From NCBI GenBank assembly GCA_947396885.1, contig OX377205.1:69474969-69538968 (forward strand): a stretch of DNA of 64,000 nt, written 5' to 3'. The notes under the pieces are model-generated. The model ran no database searches, had not been told where the DNA came from, and saw only the letters and a program-made list of their open reading frames with translations. The stretch's first letter is position 1; each line of letters begins with the position of its first letter. Below are positions 32,666-42,875 of the stretch, piece after piece. The position numbers and the translations under genes are program-made. Source of the stretch: Heligmosomoides polygyrus polygyrus. Its lineage: Eukaryota > Nematoda > Chromadorea > Rhabditida > Heligmosomidae.

Positions 32666-35600
32666 TAGATTGGTGAGAAAGTTTTGATGCTTACTTTGAT
32701 ACGTTGATGGTCCTTTTGTCGGCTGGAGGTCTTCTCAGCGGGGACCACAACTCTTCCAGACCGCTCGATCTCTGGTTGCTTGCATCCAGTGAGGCAGACT
32801 CCGCTCTCTGAAAGATTTTGAGAATGAGTCTGCCCATCGCGTTGGCGGTCGTCCCAGCGGTCTCTTAAGGTCTCTCGGGAGCCATTCTGTGACACGGAGA
32901 CTTCATCTATCGTCCTTTCGTCGACGCAGGTGTCTGGCCCAGCAATATTTGGACTTCTTCATATACTGCAGCGGGTCTGCTAACTGCGACTTCTCCCGTA
33001 GCTCTGAGCTTCCTAGGCCTTCTTGCCATTGCTGACGAAGGCTTGTCGTTAGAAAACATCTCTCCAGTGCACCATGCGTAGTTTGAATCGCTCTGGCGAT
33101 TATCTTGTTGTCGGGCCAGGGTTCCGTCGCGTAACACATCGCAGGCAGTACAGAGGCGTTGAATATCGAGAACCTGAGGCCAGGATCCTTGACCTGATCG
33201 GTGACTTCGCGAATCGAACTGAAGGCTGCCCATGCTGTGCGTCTCCTGCGGGCGATTTTAGGAGCGAGGTCGTTATCCATGTTCACCTCTCTTCCCAGAT
33301 TGACATAGGAGTCGACCTGTTGTAGAGCGACTCCATTTAACCTTACGAGTCCCGTGTCATACCACTTGGTGACCATAAACTGCGTTTTGGACATATTCAT
33401 CTCCAATTCAATCTTCATACCTGCCACATTGAGTTCGTTCAGCATTTCCTCGACTTCTGCCGTGCTGGTAGAGATGAGAACAATATCGTCGGCGAAGCGA
33501 AGGTTGCTGATCGTTTACCGTCGACAGGGTAGCCTTTATCGTCCCAGTTCAAGTCTTTCACGGCATACTGGAGTGCCGCTGTGAATAGCTTAGGGGAAAT
33601 CGTGTCTACCTGCCGTACTCCTGTCCCGATAGGAATTTTAAGCTTTCGATCGAACAGCTGGATGGTAGTCGTTGTGTTCGAGAAGCATTCGTCGAGAAGT
33701 CGGATGTAGGTCGATGGTATACCAGCGTGCACAAGTGCGTTCAAAACGGCCTTGATTTCCACAGAGTCAAACGCTTTCCGGTAATCCACGAAGACAAGGA
33801 CAAGTGGGAGGTGGTATTCACGGCTTCTCTCGATGAGCTGTGAGACAGTCTGAATATGGTCCATGCAAGAGAAATCCTTGCGAAACCCTGCCTACTCCAC
33901 TGGCTGATATTCATCCAAGCAACGCTCCAGCGGTTAAGCAGTATCTTGGTGAAGATCTTGTACACAACCGAGAGAAGACTGATGGGTCGATAGTTGTTGA
34001 TATCCTCCTGCTGGACCTTTTTTGAAGATTAAAACTGTTTTCGACTCCTTCCATGAGTCCGGAATCCTACCAAGTCGAAGGTAGTGGTTGAAGTGCTTGG
34101 CAAGAAGTGAGCAGAGGGCACTGCCACGCGCACGAAGGAGATCAGCAGAAATGCCGTCCGGTCCAGGAGCAGTGCCCGACTTCATCCTTCTGATGGCATG
34201 AGCACCTCCTGATTCCAGAATGGGAGGTACTTCCTCAGCTGGTGGCATCAAACATTTCGGGACAGTGATGGAAGAACGGAGCAGATCTGTGTAGAATTCT
34301 TGAACGATGGCCTCCATCGCTCTTCGAGACGTTTGCGCTGTTCCATCCTTATCCACAAAGGCTGACATTATTGCCTTCTGATCGCAGAGATCTCGTTCGC
34401 AGCGCTTTATGCTTGAACCTTTCCCAGCGGCTTCTAACAGCTTCAATCTTCTGTAGACTTGAATGGACTCCTTCACTGCAATTCGACAGGCCTTCGAGAT
34501 GGTGACTTTTTCCAGATGGGAAGCATTAGGATCCAGTTTAACAGCTCTTCTTTGCTCCAAGAGTTTAATCGCATGTGCGTTGAGTCTTGAAGCAGACGGT
34601 GATGTGGCTCCGCAAGAGCTGCTAGCACATTTCAACAGTCCTTTGGAGAGAAGGTCGTAGTCTTCCGATGGATCTTCGAGAAGATTCCAATCATACGACT
34701 TTATTGCATATTCCAACTCCTCAGACTTGAATGTGGGGATCCTCACCGGTGCCGGTTTATGAGTGTCACGCCTGAACATCCTCTTTTTGAGAGTCAGCTT
34801 CGCACGGACAAGACGGTGATCCGAGCCGGTGTCAAATGAAGGCAGCACGGAGACGTCGAACAGACTCTAGCGTCTGTTTGTAAGAACATGGTCGATCTCC
34901 GAACGTGTTTCTCCATTTGGGCTTTCCCAGGTCCATCGTCGGTTTGAAGGCTTCATAAACATAGAATTTCCATGGTAGAGACGGCACGCGGATAGGAAGT
35001 CTATCAGGCGCTCTCCGTTTTCGTTCCTTGAGGAAGTTCTATGTGGTCCTAGCCTCCATTCGCCGTGGTCATTCATACCGACGATAGCGTTAAAGTCACC
35101 AACGACAACTTTGTAGTAGCTCTTCTCGTCTTTGATAGTCCTTTCGAACAGCTTGTAGAATTCCTCCTTTTCTTCATCTGTGGCCGCAGATGTTGGAGCA
35201 TATCCATTTATGATGAAGATGTTTCCTTGATCTTTGGTTTGCAGACGAAGAACAGCTACTCGCGGACTGATGATGTTGTGAGAGTCTACTAGGTGGTGCA
35301 CTGTCGAATTGACGGGAATCCAACTCCGCCAATATTCTTTCTGTCCACTTTTGCTCCGATAATGAGAAGCTCGTTGTGGTCGGTCCTTCTTATGGTTTCC
35401 GTTCTGCCTATCGTTTCCTGCAGAGCGATAACGTCGTATTTGATGTTGCGGCTTCTGTAAAGCAGTGTCCGAAGATCCTGCTCAGATGCGATCGAACGAC
35501 AGTTATAAGTGCAGACGGATAGGCAGTTTTCGTGTCGTGGTGGGAGGGAGTTTCCGGTAGTCCGATTCCAATGACGTCCTGATAGCTTAACTCCGAGATT

Positions 35601-35790
35601 AGATGGCCCCTCGCCGGAGGTGGGTGGAACCGACGTCGTAGAAGTCCACCTCCGGCGCGCGGAGGACTGGGGCACGGGTTTAGTTGTTTGAGCCATAGCG
35701 GTGGTCTGGTTACTCACATGTTCCTGGCCAGAGATACAGGAGAGCCGCCCATACACGACAAAACGTCGCATACTGCATGACCGTTTGTGC
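32665..35790 (-). pseudogene. RTE-type LINE, near full length but multiply frameshifted
   Basis: The minus-strand order is endonuclease (35289-35771 with VCTYNCRSIASEQDLRTLLY and VIALQETIGR; 34867-35301 with VVVGDFNAIVG and RSEIDHVLTNRR), reverse transcriptase (33934-34848; then 33439-33864 with LVFVDYRKAFDSVEIKAVL and, after a frame change, LRFADDIVLIS), and a LINE C-terminus (32903-33445 with YVNLGREVNMDNDLAPK). At least four frame breaks inactivate it. The C-terminal block matches that of the element at 58256-59035, so both belong to one nematode RTE group. Its 3' end abuts the BEL/Pao integrase remnant at about 32665. Confidence 0.85.
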
Positions 35791-35844
35791 CGTTAGCCAT
35801 CACAAAGTGATGTTCACCCCTTCACCGCGATGAGGTGGCACATG

Positions 35845-36716
35845 AAGGAGGAAAAAGTCTTGCACCGAAAAATTTTCAACATTTAACAGGAACATACAAA
35901 GACTGTTTGGTGCCACGTTGTTGTAGCGCAAACAATCTGCAATATTTCGCATACGTGGCAATTTGCTTCTGAGGGCATATAAATTCCACGATTGCAGTGA
36001 AGACTGACTCGGAAAAGGCTTCGCGACTGACTATCGCTCATTCTCTCCTTGTTCATTTTCGTAATAAGGACTTTCTCGAGAATGTCGTCACGGGAGAAGA
36101 ATCCTGGGTCTTCCTCGTTAACCATACTTGAAAGGCCCACAGTGGCTGCCTCATGGAGAACACAACCTCTGGGCTCACACTCACCAGAGGAAAGTAGCGC
36201 TGTGCTGTTGATGGGATCCTCGAGGAACGCTCTATGTGAGCTTCCTCACAACGGTACCGCAGTAACAGCGATCACCTAGGCTACACAAATGCAGAAGCTG
36301 AGTGAGGCCATGTCGCGCAAACGGCGAGGGCGGAGGGATGATTACCTTCTTCAAGACAATGTTCGCCCCTTCCCCCATATTGCAAGGTCGTCTCGCCAGA
36401 AGTTCCAGGAGCTTAGAAAGGAGGTGCTACCCTACCCACCGTATTCAACAGATCCTGCGCTATCGAACTACCACCTCCTTCGAGCCCTCAAGCAACACCT
36501 AGGGGATAGGTGCTTCAACGACCGAACCGAACTGGAACCCGAGGTAGAGCACTTCTTCGAGCCACAGCTGACTTCATTCTGGAAGAAAGGATTTCATAAT
36601 CTCCCCGTCAGATGGCAGTCGGTTGTAGATTTAAATGGTAACTACTTAAATTCGCTTACAGAAGAATCAATAAAATTTTGAAACAAATTGTGCAGTGGTG
36701 CAAGACTTTTTCATCA
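35845..36716 (+). pseudogene. mariner element, dead, with recognisable terminal repeats
   Basis: The left end GAAAAAGTCTTGCACC (about 35851) and right end GGTGCAAGACTTTTTC (about 36697-36712) are inverted copies. Inside, on the plus strand, TGEESWVFLVN (first Asp replaced by Glu) and the frame 36289-36681 (LLQDNVRPFPHIARS; LPYPPYSTDPALSNYHLLRA) are mariner catalytic blocks. The third catalytic Asp is replaced by Asn, so the enzyme is dead. The element lies between the LINE and the SINE inside the split BEL/Pao integrase. Confidence 0.82.
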
Positions 36717-37032
36717 ACATAAAGGACAAAGGATAAAGGACGGCGTTACTCAATCCCTTCTGGGATGTGCCAGCGCAATCTACTTCTACGGGATGTCGCG
36801 GAGGCGACATTAATGCGTATTTGGCCATACAATGACTTGCGGTGGCCAGCCGATGAACAAGTCAGCGCTCTATCCTTCCCAGACAAGTCTGGCACCAATT
36901 CACCGACCCCGGAGGGATGGAAGGCTTGGTTGGCCTGGGCGGGAAATCCGAACCAGGAACCTGATATCGGGTGCAGGCGACAGTCGCGCCTCCTCGGACT
37001 GCGCTACACGCGCCCGGTTCACCAACATAATA
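36717..37032 (-). mobile_element. tRNA-derived SINE, well preserved
   Basis: A minus-strand copy running from the reversed tail AAAGGATAAAGGACGGCGTT to the head (on minus GTGTAGCGCAGTCCGAGG). The B-box region on minus is CCTGGTTCGGATTTCCC. It abuts BEL/Pao integrase sequence on the right and the mariner on the left. Confidence 0.82.
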
Positions 37033-37054
37033 GTAAATAAACTAGTGACGATGC

Positions 37055-37565
37055 ATCTGTAACGTTTCTCTGGACCTCCTTCACCTGTCACGGATAGTGG
37101 TCTAAAGTAATCGAGTCGTATGTGCTCGAATGAACGCGATCTTGCCACTCTATGCGCTGGTAAATGTCCCTGATCAGGATACTTGTACGATCATATTTTG
37201 ACACTCCTTACAGTGCCGTATGATCTTGGTTACTTCTGCTCGCAGTTACGGTATCCAACGTCGTTCACGTAGGCGACACATCGTATGACGGATGGTGGTG
37301 TGAAGTTCTCGATGACAGTCGATGATGATAAGGCTGGACAACCAAGTTTTCGGCAACATAAGCATAGGAAACTTGACATGCTCATCCAACGCGCTTCTTC
37401 CTAGACGGCCGCGACATCGAAGAATTCCTTGTTCGTCTACGTACTGTTGAAGGTGACGAAGTGGCTTCTGGATTGTTGGAGTCATCCAAGGATTGTTTCG
37501 TCGCCGAGAAACACATGATACAGCGACCTCTTCTCTCGAACATTCGCCTGGCAAAGAAACGGAGT
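37055..37565 (-). pseudogene. BEL/Pao integrase, first half
   Basis: The open frame 37246-37554 reads DEQGILRCRGRLGRSALDEH, then LIIIDCHRELHTTIRHTMCR and RERRWIP. It continues in other frames with IIRHCKECQNMI and FEHIRLDYFRPLSVTGEG. This is the HHCC zinc-binding module followed by the first catalytic Asp region of BEL/Pao integrases. The gene is broken at 37055 by the SINE. The upstream pol domains are missing, replaced by the tandem repeat that starts near 37690. Confidence 0.82.
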
Positions 37566-37689
37566 GGGAGTCATGACACTGAGTCCCGACTCACGTGTCA
37601 CCACGTTGCCGCGGCGTCTATGACACTTCTGCGCCCAGACACACGTGCCCCGACTTCTGTGACCCGTTTTCAGAAACACGACGCACATT

Positions 37690-38245
37690 GGGCGATATTG
37701 AGAGAAAATATTCCCCCCCCCCCTATCCTCTCTCTAGTGGTCCTCCTTTGCTGATCCCTTCTTCACTGGTCTCCCTCCCTCTGCTTCCACTTACTCGGAA
37801 TCCATGCGGACGTTGGACGACGCCCTCCGCACACCTTCTGAATCCATACGCACGTTAGACGATATTGAGGTAAAATACTGGTCCCTTTATTGCCTTCCCT
37901 CTCTAGTGGTCCTCGTTTGCTGATCCCCTCTTCGTTGGTCTCCCTCCTACTGGTCCTCCCTACTCGGAATCCCAACGCACGTTGCACGACATCTTAGGCA
38001 TGTCTTGAGAATCCATACGCACGTTGGACTACATCAAGGGAAAATACTGGTCCATTTATTGCCCCCCCCATTTAGTGGTACTCCTTTGCTGATCTCCTTT
38101 TCACTGCTCCCTCCTACTGGTTCTCGCTTACTCTTAATCCCTATGCAAGTTGGACGTCTTCAGCACGTGTTCTGAATCCCTATGTACGTTGAACGACGTC
38201 TTCCGCACGCCTTCTGAACTCATACGCACGTTGGGCGACGTCTAG
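37690..38245. repeat. About 170-bp tandem repeat, three units
   Basis: Units begin near 37700, 37866 and 38038 with a GAGGTAAAATACTGGTCC-like start and a C/T-rich stretch. They end in AATCCATACGCACGTTGGAC-type motifs, which also occur as doubled sub-motifs within units. The first unit carries a run of C. Degenerate relatives of the motif occur at 50260-50760. Confidence 0.8.
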
Positions 38246-38460
38246 GGCACGTCTTCTGAATCCCTTCGCTCCGCACTTGATCCCATTCATATCGTGACGC
38301 GTTGCCCACTGAATATACCGTAAAATTGGACGATCCGATACCAAAGATATAGTTCGCCAGCAATCGTCCATGGTTAAGCTCAAAGAAAGCCCGACTGGCA
38401 TACGCCGCACCGTCGTAGGCATCTCTTGGCTTCAGCCCCCTACCCATGACGAACACGTGA

Positions 38461-38552
38461 CATTATATATCTATATAATACAATACACATATATATTATA
38501 TTATACATATTATTTATAATATATTATATTATATATTTATTGTTATAATATA
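38461..38552. repeat. AT-rich microsatellite
   Basis: About 90 bases of TATATAT/TATTATA sequence with almost no G or C, immediately before a LINE 3' fragment. Confidence 0.9.
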
Positions 38553-38875
38553 TGAAGATTAGAGACGCTATCGCGTGGGCCAAATTGTCCAAAATTAGGT
38601 GAGTTCCACGTAAAGCGCTTCGCAGACACCTGCTGGACGAGAGCCATTACCGACTGGATTCCGCGGTGTGTCAAGAGAACACCAGGACGCCCACCTGCGC
38701 CTTGGGGGACTTCTTCGTGAAAACCCTGAACGACCGATATGACGCTATTCGTGTCCCGCGAGCGAGTAGAATCCATTGGAGCACTCTGGCACGCGACAGG
38801 GACGAATGGAGACGTTGGTAGCGCTAGCTCGAAGAAGTCGGTGATCAACGGGACGACCGGTGATACAGGTGATGC
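38553..38875 (+). mobile_element. RTE LINE 3' fragment
   Basis: The sequence from GAAGATTAGAGACGCTATCG to GGTGATACAGGTGATGC closely parallels 58687-59020, the 3' end of another RTE copy, with only scattered substitutions and small indels. It ends in the same GATACAGGT tail. It is 5'-truncated and directly follows an AT-rich tract, as expected for target-primed insertion at A/T-rich DNA. Confidence 0.85.
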
Positions 38876-39689
38876 TTATTTTTGTATAATTGTTTATTTA
38901 TACACCGGCCTAGCTTCCGTACAACAAGTCGTTTGCTGCTTTTAGACTTAACAGAACTTCAATAAAGGTTTTCGGATATTTTTTTTAAATCAGAGATTAA
39001 TTTCATTGTGAGCATTTGAGCTTAGAATTCAGCTCTAATCTCTAATTAGCGTTTTTTGTTTGTTTTTGGAGCTAGGGCAACTTCAAGGCTATAAAATCCA
39101 CTCGTGCATTGATTCATTAAAAGCAATTCCGAGAGACGTTTGATGCACTTTGGTTGATTTTCTCGATTGATTACCTCCAAAAAATGTTTTTATTTGGTGT
39201 TGTTCTCCCAAATGCTTTTCAATGAGGGTGCTTTATTTCTATTTGTTGCTGTTGATCCTAAAAGGACTAACAAAAGTTTGTAAGAAATTGATGCGGTTTG
39301 ACAGTTCAGGCTCAGCTAATGCGCTCAGTGCCCAGAGCAAGCTTTGATCCGGTTCCAGTAGCATAGGGTGTTGCTTTTCTGGCATCCGGATGAACCACCG
39401 TTGTGCTGACGTGCCATCGCTTGGCAACTATGTGCACCGATCGAAGAGCATCTGTACTTGTAGCGATTCACGTAGCTCTGAAACAACCGACTCTGTCGTG
39501 CTTGACAACTTCAAGCCACACAGCGAAGTGCAACGACTTACTCTGACGCAGTTAGAAGCACAAGTGTAGTCGCCGGCGCATCTCTTCCAGGCGGTCTCGA
39601 GGTTTTCACCACCCCGGCGTCCGGGCGTCCCGCAATCAATATAATAATTCTTTTTAATCTAAAGAAAATACAGAGTATATTAAACGGTT
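38876..39689. other. No gene recognised
   Basis: A/T-rich spacer between two LINE-derived segments; nothing further seen. Confidence 0.55.
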
Positions 39690-42545
39690 ACTTCTTCTTC
39701 TTCTCCTGAGCCTTAGTCCCGCGCAGTCGCAGGGTCCGCTGTTCTTGTGATCTGTCGCCACCTCATCCTATCAAGGGCGTCATCTGCCGTGGCGCCGACT
39801 TCGGCGAGATCTCTCTTGATGACGTCCTTCCATCTTTTCCTAGGGGCTCCTCTCGGACGCTTTCCGGGTGCCAAAATCTAAGGCCTAGGGCCAACCTTGT
39901 GGGGTGATCCTCTGGTCTTCTGAGGACGTGTCCATACCACCTCAGGCGCTGCTCTCTCATCTTCAGCTGGATCGGGGCAGTCTTCATCACTGCCCTAACA
40001 TCCTCGTTTCGCACCCTGTCACGACGGGTCCATTCACATGCCCACCTCAGCATCCTCATCTCTGCCGCGTACAGTTGCCGCTCCTGCGCCTTACCCAGGG
40101 CCCAGCACTCACTGCCGTAGAGGAGGGCAAGTCTTACAACTGTTCTATAGAGCCCTTTGAGCGTCCTGGAGCATCTACGGTCGCAGAGGATCCCTGTGGG
40201 CTCCCTCCACTTGAGCCAGGCTGCGTTTATCCGTCCCCTGACCGCCTGGTCCACACTTCCTTCCTCGGATAGGTCACTTCCGAGGTAGCGGAATTCTTCC
40301 ACCTTCTCGATCGTTTCCCCTTGGCAGTCTAGGATCGATCCAGCGCACTGCTCAGAGCTGATGAACTTCGTCTTCTTCACGTTCAGCCGTAGGCCGTTGT
40401 CCGCAAGGGCTCTCTGCCACAGCTGCACCTTCTCCTCCAGCTCCTCCTGGTTGTCGGCTACTAGGGCGATGTCGTCCGCGTAGAGGATCGTTCTGAGAGG
40501 GCGTTTCTCAAGGTGGTTCACTATAGAGTCAAGCGTCAGCAGGAAGAAGAACGGGCTCAGAGCCGACCCTTGGTGTACCCCCACTGTGATGTCCACTTTC
40601 CTTGTCACCCCGTGTGGAGTTCGTATCGCCGCTTTCGAGCCCTCGTACATGTCCCTTATGACCGTGATCAGACGTTCCGGGACACCCCTCCCTCGAAGGG
40701 CATTCTAGATTACGGCCCGAGCTAGCCTGTCGTAGGCCTTCTCCAGATCCAGGAATGCCAGGTAGCAGGGTTTTCGTTTCCCTCCATCTCCATCACCTGA
40801 CGAGCGATGAAGATGGCGTCTGTGGTGGACCTCTCAGGCATGAAGCCCCACTGCACCTGGGAGATGGGTACCATCTCCCTCAGCCTTGAGTCTACCAGTC
40901 GTTCGTAGATCTTCATCGTGTGTGAGATCAGTTTTATCCCTCGGTAGTTGGAGCATTCGGAGGCGTCTCCCTTCTGCTTGAAGATGGGGACTATGGTGCT
41001 GTTCCTCCAGTCATCCGGCATCTTACCTTCTTTCGTGATTCTGTTGAGGAACTGCGTCAGCCAGTTGATTCCGAGGTCCCCGAGCACCTTCCAAGCCTCT
41101 ACTGGCACACCGTCAGGCCCTGCTGCCTTTCCGAGTTTCATCTTCCGTATGGCCTTGCGAACCTCTTCTTGCGTCCAGGGTGGGATGGGTCCTTCCGTTG
41201 GCTGTTCTTCCTCGGCCTCCCATCTCTCTCTGACCTCGACCGGCTTCCGTAACACTCTACCGTCAGCACTCTTCACAGTCTTCACTACTCGAATGTCGAG
41301 GCTAGCTCTATGACGCGCCTTGGCCAGGCGGATGGCGAACTTCTCTCCCTCTGGCCCGTCTAGTTTCTCGTACTGGGCATCCATTTCCGCGTTCTTTGCC
41401 TTCGCTACAGCTGTTTTTGCCAGCCTCTTCAGCTTCCTGTAGGCTGTGAGATGCTCGGGTGCCCTCGTCTTTTGCCACAGCTTGTAGGCCTCCTTCTTCC
41501 TCTTCACCGCAGCCTGCACCTCTTCGTTCCAGAACCATGCCGATTTATTCCCTCTGGTTCCTCCCTTTGTTTCTCCCAGGGTTTCCTTTGCACATCTCAG
41601 GATTGTTTCGGCTACCCTCCTCCAGGTCTCATTCACGGGACCAGCTGGATCTGGAAGGCCTGCTTCGAGCACTGCCCTTCGTAGCTCGTTCCGCTCTGAA
41701 CCCCGCAGTCTCCACCATCGGATCCTGGATTCCGTCCTCACCTTGGGCCTGGTGGGTAGAGGTATGCTAAGGTCGGCTACCAAGGGTCTGTGCTGTGATG
41801 CCACGTCTTCTCCCGGAATGACCTTCACATTCCGGACTGTTTTCAGGGCAGCCCTTCGAACCAGGATGTGGTCGACCTCAGTTCTTCTTCCTCCGCTAGC
41901 ATAGGTCACCTTCTGGCTCTCCCTCTTCGCGAAGAAGGTGCTACAGACAGCCAGGTCGTGGGCGATAGCCAGATCCAGAATTCGTTCTCCATCCGGGTTT
42001 ACCAGGCCGATCCCTTTTCCTCCATGAACCCTTTCCACTCCTCTTCTGCCACTCCCCACATGCCCGTTCATGTCCCCTGCTATGGAGAGGTAGTCGCCTT
42101 CTGGTACGGACCTTATGGCTTCCTCGAGGGAGAGGTAGAAGTCATCCTTGTCGTGCTCGGAGCATCCGGTCTGCGGAGAGTAGACAGACATGATGGTCCA
42201 GTAACCCTTCGCCCCTTTCCATCGCGTTTCCTGCAGACACAGGACTTGTATCCTTCTGCGCTTCATCAGGTCAGCCACTTCCCTAGATCTCCCGGTCAGC
42301 GTTCCCACATTCAGAGTCCCCAGTCGAACTAGCCTCTTTAGCCGAGGTCGTTCGGCCCTCGGTAGCCCTCGCATACTGACCACAGAACTCGGGCGGGGGT
42401 TCTGTGCGCCACTTCCGGGTGACGTCCTAGCCTTTACACTGATTCTATTGCGACTTGTGATCATAGTTCTGTGACGAGGTTTCTCCATCAGCCGGCCTGT
42501 CAATCTGGGCCTGACGCTGGAACCTTGCCATTTTTGCAATTTTGC
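39690..42545 (-). pseudogene. RTE (BovB-like group) LINE, nearly complete, with one frame break, a stop and an endonuclease deletion
   Basis: The frame 40722-42539 (605 codons) begins with a basic leader. It continues through the endonuclease (RLGTLNVGTLTGRSREVADL; VLCLQETRWKG; IAGDMNGHVGS; RRTEVDHILVRR; ASQHRPLVADL) into the reverse transcriptase (KMPDDWRNSTIVPIFKQKGD; VQWGFMPERSTTDAIF). The frame is lost near 40775, and a stop lies near 40708 in the continuing frame. The second frame 39763-40650 has VGVHQGSALSPFFFLLTLDS, ILYADDIALVADN and the C-terminal RLRWYGHVLRRPEDH. Between LQETRWKG and SVYSPQTG the endonuclease lacks a stretch usually about 50 residues long, in frame. The 3' end (minus) finishes in a short GAA repeat, typical of RTE tails. 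Confidence 0.88.
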
Positions 42546-42546
42546 A

Positions 42547-42636
42547 GGGCCTGGCGTGCCCGAGCCGGGAGTCGAACCTGTGACCGTTTGTGCATGAAAC
42601 TACATTACTAACCACTAGGCTAACTCGACTCGACAT
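42547..42636 (-). repeat. Second tRNA-like (pol III box) sequence, different from the main SINE
   Basis: On the minus strand an A-box-like TTAGCCTAGTGGTTAG is followed about 30 bases later by a B-box-like GGTTCGACTCCCGG. Together they look like a tRNA-derived SINE head. The predicted acceptor stem does not pair cleanly, so a functional tRNA gene is unlikely. It lies directly upstream of the LINE on the minus strand. Confidence 0.5.
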
Positions 42637-42688
42637 TTGTCCTTTATTCTTTATATTAAACATATAAAGAATAAAGGACAAATGTCGG
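42634..42688. repeat. 55-bp hairpin made of SINE tail sequence
   Basis: GACATTTGTCCTTTATTCTT and its exact reverse complement form 25-bp arms around a 5-base loop (TAAAC). The right arm is the tail of the SINE at 42653-42875; the left arm adjoins the tRNA-like sequence at 42547-42636. Confidence 0.85.
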
Positions 42689-42875
42689 CGTAAGTCGATG
42701 CGGGATACGCCTTGCGTTCTACTTCTACGGGATATCATGTGTTTCAAAGTGGTAGTAATTCACCGAACCCAAAGAGTTGGAAGGTTTGGTTGGCCTGGGT
42801 GAGAAATCCAAACCATGAACATAGTGGTGGGTGCACACGGCAGCCGGCACCTCCTCCGATGCGCCCATATTCACC
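42653..42875 (-). mobile_element. tRNA-derived SINE, 3' part and body
   Basis: A minus-strand copy with CTACTTCTACGGGATATCAT, GTAATTCACCGAACCCAAAG and GCCGGCACCTCCTCCGATGC. Its reversed tail forms one arm of the hairpin at 42634-42688. Confidence 0.72.
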
